Assembly: GCA_016703665.1 (NCBI GenBank)
Contig: JADJBS010000011.1
Span: 1-64,000, forward strand
Direction of reading: 5' to 3'
DNA length: 64,000 nt
DNA from: Candidatus Defluviibacillus avedoerensis
GTDB lineage: Bacteria; Pseudomonadota; Gammaproteobacteria; Burkholderiales; Burkholderiaceae_C
Every line of letters starts with the position of its first letter. Position 1 is the first letter of the stretch. Under the pieces are notes generated by a model. The model saw only the letters and a list, made by a program, of their open reading frames with translations. It was not told the DNA's origin and did no database searches. Below are positions 1 through 10,037 of this stretch, in pieces. The translations under genes and the position numbers were made by a program.

Positions 1-1082
1 TCATTGCTTGCTATCAACTTTGCTTTTTCTTGGGCCAGCTGGTCGCGCTGGGATATTGCCTCGGCCTTGGCTGCGGCCTCTGCATCTCTTTGCGCCAGCG
101 CTTGGGCCTTGGCGGCTGTCTCAGCGTCTCGCTCTTGAGTCAAAAGGGCCACCGTGGCAACAGTGGCCTCATTGTTTGCTATTAATTTTGCTTTTTCTTG
201 GGCCAGCTGGTCGCGCTGGGATATTGCCTCGGCCTTGGCTGCGGCCTCCGTCCCGGGCCGCAGCGGCTTGCTGATGCTGGGCGGCCAGGGCGTCGCGCTG
301 ATTGATCGCCTCTTGCTTGCCTTGGGCCTCTGCATCTCTTTGCGCCAGGGCCTGGGCTATCGCCTGGGTGTGAGCCTTGGCTTGCTGATGCTGGGTGGCC
401 ACAGATTCTTGAAGATCAGATCGCAAGAGCGCTGGCCAATCGCGCACAAACAGTGCTTCACCCAAGCTGGGATGCAAGCCCTCTACCACGGTCACCAATT
501 GGTAGTTGTGTAGAGTCAACCAGGTCTGCACGGCACTCAGGCGCGCTGGCTCTGGCAGATCATCCGCCAGGGCAACCCGAGCCCAGATGACGCTGCCATG
601 TTTAAGGGCATGCTGTGCGCCTTGCAACACGGGCAGTGCAGGCAAGCAGTCCACAATGAACCAGTCGGCTTGCCAGGACGGCACCCGCTCTGCCATGAGC
701 GCGTCTAACTTGATGCTTTCACGCGGTTCAGTGGCCAATGCTTTCAGGCTGGGCCAAATTTTTTTAAGGGCTGAGGTGGGCAACACACCACTCTCTGCCG
801 GGTGCTGGCGGTGTGCCAGCTCACAGGCTCACCCGCCCCGATGACCTGATTACTGAAGCACCAACCGGGCTTGAGTTCAAGGCCATCACTGCCCCAGGCG
901 TCGGCGTCGGGGCCTGCGTCGATCAACAGGGCCTGAGCCAGGTCCCATTGGCGCCACTGGTGCATGGGCCCAATGCCCTTGCCCGCACCAATGTGCACCA
1001 GGGTGGAAGGGCCATAGAGCTTGCGCAGCAGCTGGACGACCACGTCCCGCGCATGGCCGGTGATGGGTTTAAAGTTGGTCAT
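1..1082 (-). CDS. Coiled-coil surface-cluster protein, 3' end outside the window, frame broken
   Basis: Unrecognised protein. The ATG at 1082-1080 overlaps the TGA of the upstream coiled-coil gene (ATGA overlap), which fixes the start and implies coupled translation. The N-terminus has a globular part with the stretch LVHIGAGKGIGP, faintly like the first nucleotide-binding loop of a methyltransferase. It is followed by a long Ala/Gln/Glu-rich coiled coil with modules such as QRDAEA and LAQEKAKLIA. Two frame breaks are visible: one near 795-810, where the reading moves from ...SWHTAST to PAESGVLPTSALKK, and one near 250-262 at the edge of a DNA repeat, where about two bases seem missing. The coil runs off the window at base 1. 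Position after glycosyltransferases suggests a role in surface glycan or S-layer work; no function is claimed. Confidence 0.55.
8..248. repeat. Direct repeat, two 73-base copies inside coiled-coil coding DNA
   Basis: Bases 8-80 and 176-248 are nearly identical (two differences seen near the left end), with a period of 168 bases, or 56 codons. On the minus strand they encode the heptad-rich module around ISQRDQLAQEKAKLIA. A further shared piece, coding for AQRDAEA, occurs near 75-100 and again near 326-349. The right copy ends exactly where the reading frame of the gene breaks (about 250-262), so unequal crossing-over or a repeat-collapse assembly error are both possible. Confidence 0.8.
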
Positions 1083-3666
1083 GATGCCCCTGCCAGACTG
1101 GTCAGTTGCAGGCTGTGTGCAAGCGACTGCTGAAGGCCGATCACCATGTTTTGCCAGTCTTGCCAGGGGCGGGCAATGCTGACGCCTTGAATTTGCACAC
1201 GGTGCAGCAAGGTGGGCAGTTGCTCGATCAAAGACAAGGCTTGCGCTTGGTCTGTGGGGCTCAGCGCATTCCACACGCCCACGTCCATCGCGTTCTTTTT
1301 GTTGTCAAAGCGGATTTCAAACTTGGGCCCAAAGTCGTCCTCAGACTCTTCAAACCAGTTTTCAAACTGCTTGTCACCCTGCGCTGGCAAGGGAAACTCC
1401 AGCTTGGGTTGCTGAGAAAACTTGCCTTTTCTGACATTGGCTGCGCTCAGGCGAAACTCAAAGCTGGGCCATACGCGCTCACCAAAGCTCGCATGGCCTA
1501 GCTCAAACCACAGGTGCTCGTAGTCAGGGTTGACCTGCTGGTGCTTGAGTTTGACCGAGTCATAGCGCCACACCGGTGGCAAGCTGGCCAACTGGTGACG
1601 CAAGGTGTCAAGTTGCTGCACCCACACCGCCCTGTCTGGCGTTGTGCTGGAGATGCCTTCTGCCATGGCTGTGCATGCCGCCCTGACAAGCCTGAGGTCA
1701 GCGCCCGTCATCGAACGTAACAACGCCCCGGCTTCTGGTTGATTCAGTGCAGCCGGCACCAGTGTCAGTGGGGTGGGAGCCCCGTTGCTTGAAACCCCTG
1801 GCGCACCTGGCCAATATTGAAAACCAGTGTCTGTTGCATGCTCGGGCGGGGTCAAGACGATGGCGGGGTGTTGATCCAGCACACTCAGTGTCAGGTCCAT
1901 CATGGCAAGCTCTCGGTTGCCCGCCCTCAATCCAACAATTTGGGCACGCACGGGCGATACGTCTGAGAGGGTGTCTACCCGGTTCCATTCCACATGGTCG
2001 GGGTAGCGGGCTAAGACTGCACTTAGCCGCCCCTCCAACTCTTTTTGCCTGGAGTTGGCTTGCTGATTCTGCAAGAAATAGTGCTCCAGTTCTTCTTGCA
2101 CTTGATGCAGCTGAAGCAGCAGGAGTTCGTTTTCTTGACTTAGCTCTTGGCGAGCCTGGTTGACTTTTTTGCAATTCGCCATCTCGCTGCTGCTTGGCGA
2201 GTTCATTGATCTGGGCTTGGTGCGCTTCGAGCAGTCGGTTTTCTCAGTTGCCAAAGCATCGCGCCGGACCAGGGCTTGGTGTTTGGCTGCGGCTTCTGCG
2301 TCTCGCTCAGCAATGGCTTGTGCTTGCGCGGGGGCGGCGGCATCGCGAGCCGCCCGCCACGCGGCTTTTGGGGGGGGGGGGGGGGGGGGCGGGGCGGGGG
2401 GGGGTCTCGCTCTGTTACCAACGCATCGTTTGACGTCTTGAGCGTTGAAAGCTGGGTTTTCAAGTCCTGATTAGAGAGGAAGTGCTGTTCCAGTTCTTCC
2501 TGCACCTGATGGAGCTGCAGCAAAAGCAATTCGCTTTCTTGGCTTTGCTCTTGAACCGTGCTTCGAAGCTGGGCTGCTTCTTGCAGGTGCGCTGCCTGTC
2601 GTGCGGCATTCTCTTCGGCCAGTGCCTTGCTCTCCTTTGCAATCTGATCCGCCTCTAACGCCACAAGGGCTGCCTGGCCCTGCACGGCAGTCAACTGGGC
2701 TTCCAGGTCTTGCTGCGTGGCATAAGCATCGGCCAATTGCGCGACGGCTTGATTCAGTTGCGCGTGGGTGGACGCAAGCTCTTGCGCAAGGCGGTCATTG
2801 AGCTGGCCTTGGTCATGCAAGCGCGCAGTGAGCGATGCGATGTGACCCCCACTCTCGCGCTCGTGCGCGAGCTGCCGCATTTCTTGCGCTTCAATGGTGC
2901 TTAGCAGCAAGGCTTCTTTGCCGTAGAGCGCCTGGAGACTGGCACCAGCGGCAAGGATGTCGGTCACCGGCAGGCTCTGGGTCTCAGCGTTTTCTGGCAA
3001 GGTGGCGCGGATCTCTTCTTCCAGTTCACGGACATCGGGCCGACTGTCCAGAAGGCCTTGCACCAATAGGTGTAGCAGCGGATCAGCCGCCTGAGTGATC
3101 TGAACTGCTTTGCCGGGGATGTTGAATTCTGTCCCCAGTGCATCGTTCAGGGTAGCGACCCATTTTCTGTCGGCGTGAAGTGCTTGATGCGAATGAACCA
3201 GTACACAGCGGCTGCGGTTACGGTGATAAAAGCGCAGCATCTCTGTTTGATAGGCTAACCAGGTGTCAAGAACCGTTTGAATCTCGCATTGCCCTTGCAA
3301 ATCGCCCGTCAATATTTGCTTCAATATATCTTGCGCGGGGGTATGAACCAGAACAAAACAGGTGCTCGGATCGAAGTCACGCCAGAATTCAAGCAGCCAG
3401 GTGCTTCGACTGTCTGCCCATCCCCAGGCGGCTTGGTCCCAGTTGGCCAGCAGGATTTCACCGCGGCAAGTTCCCAGGCCTTGCCTGGATGAACGGGCCT
3501 CAAGCACCTGACCCAAACCCGAAAAAAGGCGGTCGTGCCAGGGGCCGATGCCTACCACGCTGCCCGACTGGGCGTCTAACGCAGCGCTTACACCCGCGGC
3601 AATCAGCGTGTCTTGAATTGACTTGAGTTGGCACCAGGGTGTGCCACAGGTGATGAGTGTTCGCAT
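1079..3666 (-). CDS. Large protein with sulfotransferase-like N-terminus and coiled coils, frame broken
   Basis: Reconstructed as one gene of about 860 codons. The N-terminus (RTLITCGTPWCQ, about 200 residues) resembles the start of P-loop sulfotransferase-type proteins, but the Walker residues are not convincing. A long coiled coil follows, then a C-terminal globular part ending ...LTSLAGAS. The coil holds two copies of the motif ELLLLQLHQVQEELE, coded near 2490-2540 and 2085-2135, a motif I associate with coiled-coil proteins in surface polysaccharide clusters. Frame breaks fall at the G run 2370-2404, near the T4 at 2238 and at the T6 at 2165-2170; after each, sensible coil continues in another frame (for example RLLEAHQAQINELAKQQ). 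As read, the sequence splits into two open frames, 2203-3666 and 1079-2254. Function unknown. Confidence 0.55.
2370..2404. repeat. Long G tract inside a coding region
   Basis: Twenty consecutive G (2370-2389) are followed by C, four G, C and nine G. On the minus strand it would encode almost pure proline within a coiled coil, which no heptad pattern could tolerate, and the frame is lost across it. It may be a sequencing or assembly artefact (dark-cycle poly-G or a collapsed Ala-rich repeat) or a real phase-variable tract. Confidence 0.85.
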
Positions 3667-3706
3667 GTTCGACGCTGTGTTAAATCAGTATTCAAGAAAA
3701 TTCGGG

Positions 3707-4914
3707 CTAGGCACTCACGCCCAAGATCTGTCGCTGGCGCTTCAGGCTTCGGCGCAGCTCGATCGCAGGCAAGGTTTTTGGCTGCAAGGGGCGGGCTTTG
3801 GCGGCGAGATTGCTCACCATGGCCTTTTGGAAACCCGCAACATCAAAAAATTGGGCCGTTTTGACGCCCAGGGCCTCAGAAAACTCCCGCACCGGCGGCG
3901 TATCTGACGCGACAACGGCCACGCCACTGAGCGCAGCCTCGAGAAACGACCACGACAAAACAAAGGGTGTCGTCCAGTAGGCATGTACTTTGCGTACTTG
4001 TGCCACCTGCAAATAGGCTTCGGCGCCTATTTGCCCCACAAAATGGACACGCTTCATGTCCAATTGATCACCCACCTCGGCCAACATGTGTTCTTTCCAG
4101 GTCTTGCCGCCGGGCGCTGCATGGCCATACCCTACGCCATCGCCACCCACCACAATGGCATGCGCTTTGGGACGCTGGCGCAAGACCTCGGGCAGTGCGC
4201 GCATGAAGATGTGAAACCCACGCACCGGGTCCAGGTTGCGGGCCACGTAGGTGAGGATTTCTTCACCTGCCTTCAATTGAATCTGGTCTCGGTAGTCGTT
4301 CGCAGCCAGGGTGAGGGTTGCGTTGGGGTTGGGCGTCAGCCGCTCGGTGTCAATGCCATCGTGGATGACAGTGATCTTCTTTGCGCCCAGGCGGGGTGAG
4401 GTGCTTTTTGCCACTGAGTGGGAGAAATAGCCGCGTCGGCAATTTCCATGCTCAGTAGATTGGTGGTGTTCTTCAGGCGCAGGCGGCAGCGCTGGGCAAA
4501 GGTGAGTGAGGGCACCTCTGGGTCAAAGCCGACGTCTTGCCCCTCGATCGCGTAGTAGTACTCGCAATAGATCACCAAACGGGATGTGGGAAAAACGTCC
4601 TTGATGAACAGTGCCTCGCCCCAGCCGGGGTGGGCCATGATCACATCTGGCACAAAGCCTTCGCGCTTGAGCTGCAAGGCTGCCGCTGCGCAGGCCTCGG
4701 CACGCAGGATTTTGGCTTCTTCGTCCAGTAGCAAGGGGTGGGTTTGGGGGTTAGACGGGCGCAGCGTGGTGTAGTGCCGCACGGTGACCCCGGGGGGGGG
4801 CGCCAGTTTGTGGATGCTCAGGGCAAGCACTTTGTTGCGCTTGTCTTTGGCCAAATCTGCCGCCAGGTGAACAAACTGCCCAGGGAAATTCTGGTGAATA
4901 AAAAGGATCTTCAT
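3707..4914 (-). CDS. GT4-type glycosyltransferase, one frameshift
   Basis: Transfers a sugar from a nucleotide-sugar donor, probably in a surface glycan pathway in the cytoplasm. The N-terminal half (MKILFIHQNFPGQFVHLA) is the Rossmann fold of a GT-B enzyme. The C-terminal half has ILTYVARNLDPVRGFHIF and the donor-binding region PFVLSWSFLEAALSG with E as the usual glutamate. The two halves are in different frames; the break is at the T5 run 4407-4411, where ...SPTQWQK should run into STSPRLGAKK. About 402 codons when repaired, normal for the family. The start is ATG 4914, which begins a typical N-terminus; the longer open frame upstream is a shadow of the methyltransferase gene, whose stop lies 19 bases upstream. 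Confidence 0.8.
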
Positions 4915-4933
4915 TGCGTTGCCCCAGCCGCCA

Positions 4934-5554
4934 TCACAACATGACCTCGCCCAGTTCGTCAAATACCTGAGCAGCGGTCTCGGGCATGGTGGCCAGCGCC
5001 CACAGGTCCCACCGGGCGCCCTCATGCACCCTGACCTCGGCAAAGTCGGCATGGACCAGTGCGTCGCCCAGGGTGCGGGCCGTAAAGCCGGTGCGGTGGG
5101 CCATGAAGTGGTTTCCATGCTTTAAGGACGCCTGGTGGCCAAAGACGATGTCCAGGGCGCTGATAGGCCCCGCAGGAGATTCATACAGCGTTTGCACCAG
5201 CTGGTCGTTGGCGATGTAGCGGGCCACGGCACGCATGTCTGGCAGGCTGATCAGCGCAAAACCAGTGGGTTTGAGCACGCGCTTGAATTCTGCCAATGCC
5301 AAAGGCACTTCAAATGAATGCAAGTGCTCCAGGTTATGGGACGACCAGATGGCGTCAATGCTTTGGCTGGCGACCGTCTCCATGTGGGTGATGCTGCTCA
5401 CGATGTCGGGGGCAGTGGCGGGGTCGATGTCCAGGCGCAATTCCTGCCACTGGGCGTGCTGAAAGGGCTTGGGTAGGCGGCTGTTTGCCGGTGCCCCGCA
5501 TCCGACGTTGAGCAGTTTAAAAGCTGGGATTTCCAAAGTGGTTTCAACAGACAT
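4934..5554 (-). CDS. Class I SAM-dependent methyltransferase
   Basis: A 206-residue methyltransferase. Motif I is KLLNVGCGAPANS near residues 13-25. An acidic residue after motif I is in LRLDIDPATAPD, and the post-I region WSSHNLEHLHSFE with the LKRVLKP-type segment FKRVLKPTGFALISLPD is typical of Methyltransf_11-type enzymes. It lies three bases after a dual GT2 gene and is followed by a GT4 gene, so the likely substrate is a sugar or glycan (capping or modification of a surface polysaccharide). The exact substrate cannot be read from the sequence. Intact, with an ATG start. Confidence 0.82.
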   Translation of the reverse strand: MSVETTLEIPAFKLLNVGCGAPANSRLPKPFQHAQWQELRLDIDPATAPDIVSSITHMETVASQSIDAIWSSHNLEHLHSFEVPLALAEFKRVLKPTGFALISLPDMRAVARYIANDQLVQTLYESPAGPISALDIVFGHQASLKHGNHFMAHRTGFTARTLGDALVHADFAEVRVHEGARWDLWALATMPETAAQVFDELGEVML

Positions 5555-5557
5555 GGG

Positions 5558-8008
5558 TTAAGGCGTCGTAGCGAAAAGACCCGGTAAGCGGGGTGCGCGG
5601 TCGCGCGGTGGAATGGCCAGCCCACCAAATGCATGGCCGTGTGGGTCCAGGTTCAAACTGGGATGATAGGCTGGGTCTTGCAACAGGACATGGCCCCAGC
5701 GCTCGCGCAGATTGGCGCGTTCGCGTTGCGATCTTGCGCGCTTCTGCGGGGTATCTTCATTGCCCCGGCTGGCGGATTCTGCGTGCAGCAGTTTGGCATG
5801 GGGCGTCCAGACAATGGTTTTGCCCTGGGCACGAATCCTCAGGCAAAGGTCAACATCGTTAAAGGCCACTGGAAAGGCGGCTTCGTCCATACCGCCCAAC
5901 TCCAGGTAGTCAGCGCGTCGCATGAACAGGCATGCTGCAGTCACCGCGCTGACCTGTTGTACCAGCTGGTTTCGGCCGTGGTTGCCAAAGTCTGCGTCAG
6001 CCAGCAGGTTGCCATAATGTCCTGCGGCATTGCCTACACCCAGCAAAACACCCCCGTGCTGCACCATGCCATTGGGCCAGAGCAGTTTGGCACCCACTGC
6101 ACCCACACCGGGGCTGAGCAGGTGGCTCAGGATTTCTTCCAGCCAGCCTGTGTGCAGCGTCTCGACATCGTTATTGATCAGGCCCACGACTTGACCGCGT
6201 GCGGCTTTGACGGCCAGGTTATTGAGTCGGGCAAAATTGAATTCGCCAGGCGCAGGCAACACGGTCACGCCTTGCTTTCGCAACTGGGTAAAGTACTCTT
6301 TGGTTTCGGGCAACACTGAGTCGTTGTCAACCACCATGATCTCGAGGTGCGGCCAAGGGGTGCGCTTTTGCATCGAGACAATGCAGCGCTTGAGAAGTTC
6401 TACCCGGTCACGCGTGGGAATGATCAGTGTGACGACCGTCTTCAGGGCCTTGCCGCTGAGGTTTCTGGACAGGCGACGCGGTTCAAACAGGGTTGAGGCG
6501 GGCACCCCGTCAAGGGCAGTGATGTTGGCCTCAGGCGCTTGGCGCTCGAGCATCTGGCTGGCTGCCGTAAATCGTGCCTTACGCTCAGTATCGCTCAGCG
6601 GTGTATGGAAATGATAGAGCACGCGTGGCACATGGGCAATGCCCTTGGCTTGATTCGCGGCCGCCAACACTTGCCATGCAAATTGGGCTGCGTCATTTGG
6701 TAACGACTTCAAATCAAGGCACTGGCTTGCCAGTGAACTGGCAACCAACATAAGCTCCAAGGGGTAGTCGGTGGCGACCGCGTAATCAAGGTTCCAGGCA
6801 GGTTTAAACCAGGGCTGCCCGAGGTATTCGCTGTCGGTATAGGCAAGCTGCACATGGTCAGTACCGAAGGCTCGCAGAGCATGGGCAAGCGCATGCTCTG
6901 CCAATGTGTCGCCTGCACGGACACAGGCCATGGCCACGCTTGCCGACTGGATCGCCTGGTGTAACAACTGCCCAAAGCTCTGCACTGTCTTGCTTTTTCC
7001 GGCAAGCGGCGAAAAGATTCGCAGCTTGACACCCGCCTGCTTATGCAGGCTTTCGGTGGTGCGGGCAATGAGTGCTGCATCTGGCTCGCCCGTAATGATG
7101 ATGGCCACAGACGATGAAGACGTTGTTGACCCGCTGCTTGGCGGTGCTGATTCAAACTCTGCAGCCCATTGCCCGTAGTGCTGCAAGCCCAAACTGCGGG
7201 GAATGTAGCGCTCAAATTCTTGTATCAGTGTCGGCAGCACGCCTTGCTGCGATGGCAGCAGCGTGCCGACGCCATTTGCATAGCAGCAAACGGCTACGGG
7301 GCTGCCGTTCAGCGGCGCACCTTGATCGTCCACCACGCGGACAGCATGCACCTGCCCGTCAGCCAATGTCAGGGGTAGATCGAGCATGAAGCCACAGCGC
7401 CCCACCTGAAATGTGTTTAGGCTGGGGTGTTCGACATTGGCCAGCGCCTGCGCGACCATGCTCTCGCCGACAAAGGCACGAATGGCGACGGGTTTCGTGG
7501 TGGATGTTTGGTTCTTGGCCCAGCCAAGCAAGCGCAGCCCCCCATCACTGAACACCAAACTCAAGGCCGCAGCAGGCGGCGCTTTCACCTTATTTGCTTC
7601 AATTGCGCCAGACAGCACAAAGGCGGTGTTGGCCACTCGCACAGTGATGACGCCTTCGCGGTGCTCGTAATGGGCACCCATGTCAGCAACAAACCCGTGG
7701 CAATTGTCCAACCAAGTTGCTGCGGGCGTATGCTTTTTTAACAGGGGCAACAGGTCACTGCGGGCAACGTCTGCAGTGAAGCTACCGACAGACTCACCAG
7801 CCAGGCACAGTTCCAATACGACACGCGCGCCAGGATCTTGGGTATCGAAACACCAACCATAAACCTGCCCGCGATCGAGGCCCTCGACTTCACCCAACCA
7901 ACGCGGGGATGGGGTACGGCTTGGCTTACCTGTGCTCAATGGGCCACCTTTGCTGATTGGGTGAGTTTGTGGCTTAGCTTTTCTTGCGGTTGATGCTGTT
8001 GCATCCAA
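5558..8008 (-). CDS. Large GT2-family glycosyltransferase with two GT-A-like domains
   Basis: An 816-residue protein. The C-terminal GT2 domain starts near residue 525: TLIIPTRDRVELLKRCI, then VVDNDS, the metal-binding-type segment GLINNDVETLH, and the acceptor region AFNDVDLCLRI. A middle section (about residues 280-450) looks like a second, degenerate GT2 half, with AYTDSEYLGQPWFKPAWN matching the usual SDED...FKPDW segment of O-antigen glycosyltransferases. Residues 40-240 may be carbohydrate-related (GLDRGQVYGWCFD). The start overlaps the upstream GT2 gene by 73 bases; a TTG start near 7937 would remove nearly all the overlap, so the N-terminus is uncertain. It probably extends a surface glycan. 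No frame breaks seen. Confidence 0.82.
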   Translation of the reverse strand: MDATASTARKAKPQTHPISKGGPLSTGKPSRTPSPRWLGEVEGLDRGQVYGWCFDTQDPGARVVLELCLAGESVGSFTADVARSDLLPLLKKHTPAATWLDNCHGFVADMGAHYEHREGVITVRVANTAFVLSGAIEANKVKAPPAAALSLVFSDGGLRLLGWAKNQTSTTKPVAIRAFVGESMVAQALANVEHPSLNTFQVGRCGFMLDLPLTLADGQVHAVRVVDDQGAPLNGSPVAVCCYANGVGTLLPSQQGVLPTLIQEFERYIPRSLGLQHYGQWAAEFESAPPSSGSTTSSSSVAIIITGEPDAALIARTTESLHKQAGVKLRIFSPLAGKSKTVQSFGQLLHQAIQSASVAMACVRAGDTLAEHALAHALRAFGTDHVQLAYTDSEYLGQPWFKPAWNLDYAVATDYPLELMLVASSLASQCLDLKSLPNDAAQFAWQVLAAANQAKGIAHVPRVLYHFHTPLSDTERKARFTAASQMLERQAPEANITALDGVPASTLFEPRRLSRNLSGKALKTVVTLIIPTRDRVELLKRCIVSMQKRTPWPHLEIMVVDNDSVLPETKEYFTQLRKQGVTVLPAPGEFNFARLNNLAVKAARGQVVGLINNDVETLHTGWLEEILSHLLSPGVGAVGAKLLWPNGMVQHGGVLLGVGNAAGHYGNLLADADFGNHGRNQLVQQVSAVTAACLFMRRADYLELGGMDEAAFPVAFNDVDLCLRIRAQGKTIVWTPHAKLLHAESASRGNEDTPQKRARSQRERANLRERWGHVLLQDPAYHPSLNLDPHGHAFGGLAIPPRDRAPRLPGLFATTP

Positions 8009-10026
8009 CCCTCCAGCCAGCTTTGTGGCGAAAAGCCATCGTCAAGTTTGACCACCGTCAAGTGGTCGGGGGCAGCCTGCACATGCTCAGTCAACACGAC
8101 CTGGCAATTTGAAATGCCCACCATGGCGGTGTCAGCCAATGGGGTCTGCGCATAAGAGCCTGTGGGGGGGATGGCTTCGACTACACCGGTATGCCACAGC
8201 GCCTCGGAGACGTCACCAACGATCAATAGCCGAACGGCACTGGCGTGCTGTGTCGCAATGGCTCGTGCCAATGCCAACACTTTGGCCGTGTAAGCAGATC
8301 CAAGCTTGTGCTGCCAGACGCAAATGCGGCGATAGGCACTGGGCAAAGCGATTGGTAAAGTGTTCGGGATTTGATACTTCGAAGATTCCTTGGCCAACAA
8401 ATCCATCACCCAGCTGATCTGTTGTTGTTTGAGTTGGCGCATCAAGGCTGTACGCGCTGGCTTGACTGGGTCAGATCTGACGAACTGCCAATGCTCAGGG
8501 TAGTAGTGGGGGTAACGCAGGGCCAGGATTTTGCGGTTTTGGTGAACGCGGAGTCGTTTTTCTACCCTGAATGAGCTAGATCCCGCATGGGCCACAAACA
8601 CACCAGTGGCCAATGAGTGCCGGTAGCCATGCGCGCGTGCACGCATGCACCAGTCCACTTCTTCGAGGTAGCCTCGGGTATAGGCTGCGCCGTCAAGTGT
8701 TCCGATTTGTCTGATCACGGTTCGTCTCATCAGCATGGCAAATCCACAACTGGACGGAACTTCAACATCGGTCAACTCACCAGCACCATGCAGGGCCGAC
8801 GCTATTGCATCAATTGCACCCAATTGGGCAGCATCGGGGGCGGGTGAGGCCACCGATATTGACGGGAAACTGGCCGTTTCGCCATTATTTGACCAGGGCA
8901 TGACTGACGCAATATCGGGTGCGCGATTCAGGGCGGCGCAAAGTCGATCGACCCAGTCACCGTTGACAAGCGTATCGGCATTGAGCAGCAAGGCGTCGTT
9001 GTCAGAGCCGATGTTCAGCCCACGGTTGACCGATTCAATGAACCCCAGATTGACCTTGTTTTCCAGCAATGTGATGGTGCCCTGACGAGCCAGATCATTC
9101 AACCAAACCCGCAGTGCCGGATCTGGGCTTTGGTCGTCGATGACGATAAGTCGGCATATTGAGTTGTTCTGCGGGAGACTGCGAATCACGGAGGTCAAAC
9201 AGGCCTTGACGCCAGCAAAATCGCTGTAAACCGGAATGATAATGTCCACACCTTGCGCAGGAATTAATTTATTTGGTGAATATTCACCAAGTGTGGGCAG
9301 CGCTTGCGGGTGTTCAGCAATGTCTTGCTGCATGCCCCATACCAGTGGGGACCCCTCCAGTGACTGGCGGGTCGTGCCGTGCGGACCTTGAAACTGAAAC
9401 GACAGCGACCACACGCCGGATGGTGCCGGGGGCGATAGTCGAAACAAAGCACCATTGGTGCGCACAACAAATTGGAAATCAGACTCGCCATCTGACAAGT
9501 TGACAACCAGTTCCTCTGCCGGTGCGTTTGTCTCACCCGGATCAGTCATCAGGTTGATCACTGCACCGACGATGTCGTTGCCCGACTTCCAACAGACGCC
9601 CACAATGTCGACGCCGCACTGACGCAAGATATCAACGAGTCCTGACTGCTGACCAGACTGAAACCGCCCTACCAAGAAAGGCCGGGCCATCTCAGCGGCG
9701 CTTTCTGCCGCACCGCTGGCCAACCATGACTTGAGCATGGCGTCTTGCAACGCAGGGTTTTCAGGCTCTACATACCAAGCCCAGTACCAGGCTTTGGGTG
9801 CCAGACCTGGCAGGCAGTTTTGCACAATGTTGGCGCGCAACATGGCAGGCACTGCCGACCCTGGCATGCGCCTGCAGACATATTCAGTGGCGGTCAGGGC
9901 ATCGGCAAAATGGCCGCGCTCACAAACAACCAGGGCTTGTTTTAACAAGCCATCGTCGCGTAAGCGGGGAATTTGCAGCCCGTCAGCCCAAAAAAAGGGG
10001 GCCTGCGCCCCCTTTGAGAGTTTCAT
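7936..10026 (-). CDS. GT2-family glycosyltransferase
   Basis: A 696-codon frame. The first 250 residues look like a helical repeat-type region (ALTATEYVCRRMPGSAVPA), followed by a GT2 catalytic domain from about residue 262: VDIIIPVYSDFAGVKACL, then IVIDDQSPD, the DxD-type segment LLLNADTLVNGDWV, and the acceptor-site region GYLEEVDWCMRAR. The first 12 codons (coding KGAQAPFF) lie on the hairpin of the terminator that ends the upstream DUF4214 gene, so the ATG at 10026 may not be real. A TTG near 9940, just before LLKQALVVCERG, is a plausible alternative. Likely role: glycan synthesis linked to the secreted surface protein next to it. Confidence 0.8.
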   Translation of the reverse strand: MKLSKGAQAPFFWADGLQIPRLRDDGLLKQALVVCERGHFADALTATEYVCRRMPGSAVPAMLRANIVQNCLPGLAPKAWYWAWYVEPENPALQDAMLKSWLASGAAESAAEMARPFLVGRFQSGQQSGLVDILRQCGVDIVGVCWKSGNDIVGAVINLMTDPGETNAPAEELVVNLSDGESDFQFVVRTNGALFRLSPPAPSGVWSLSFQFQGPHGTTRQSLEGSPLVWGMQQDIAEHPQALPTLGEYSPNKLIPAQGVDIIIPVYSDFAGVKACLTSVIRSLPQNNSICRLIVIDDQSPDPALRVWLNDLARQGTITLLENKVNLGFIESVNRGLNIGSDNDALLLNADTLVNGDWVDRLCAALNRAPDIASVMPWSNNGETASFPSISVASPAPDAAQLGAIDAIASALHGAGELTDVEVPSSCGFAMLMRRTVIRQIGTLDGAAYTRGYLEEVDWCMRARAHGYRHSLATGVFVAHAGSSSFRVEKRLRVHQNRKILALRYPHYYPEHWQFVRSDPVKPARTALMRQLKQQQISWVMDLLAKESSKYQIPNTLPIALPSAYRRICVWQHKLGSAYTAKVLALARAIATQHASAVRLLIVGDVSEALWHTGVVEAIPPTGSYAQTPLADTAMVGISNCQVVLTEHVQAAPDHLTVVKLDDGFSPQSWLEGWMQQHQPQEKLSHKLTQSAKVAH
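9990..10015 (-). terminator. Rho-independent terminator after the DUF4214 gene
   Basis: Read on the minus strand, a perfect 9-base stem (AAAGGGGGC / GCCCCCTTT, plus-strand 9994-10002 and 10007-10015) with a 4-base loop is followed by a run of seven T in total. It starts 23 bases after the stop codon of the DUF4214 gene, in the expected place. It overlaps the predicted start of the next glycosyltransferase. Confidence 0.88.
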
Positions 10027-10037
10027 GACACCTGTGA

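Noticed and set aside
8..248. Repeats as a CRISPR array
   Set aside because: Only two copies, too long for CRISPR repeats, and they code for a coiled-coil module in frame on the minus strand.
2370..2404. A real proline-rich domain encoded by the G tract
   Set aside because: The flanking protein is a heptad coiled coil and the frame is lost across the tract, so poly-proline is not credible as a designed domain.
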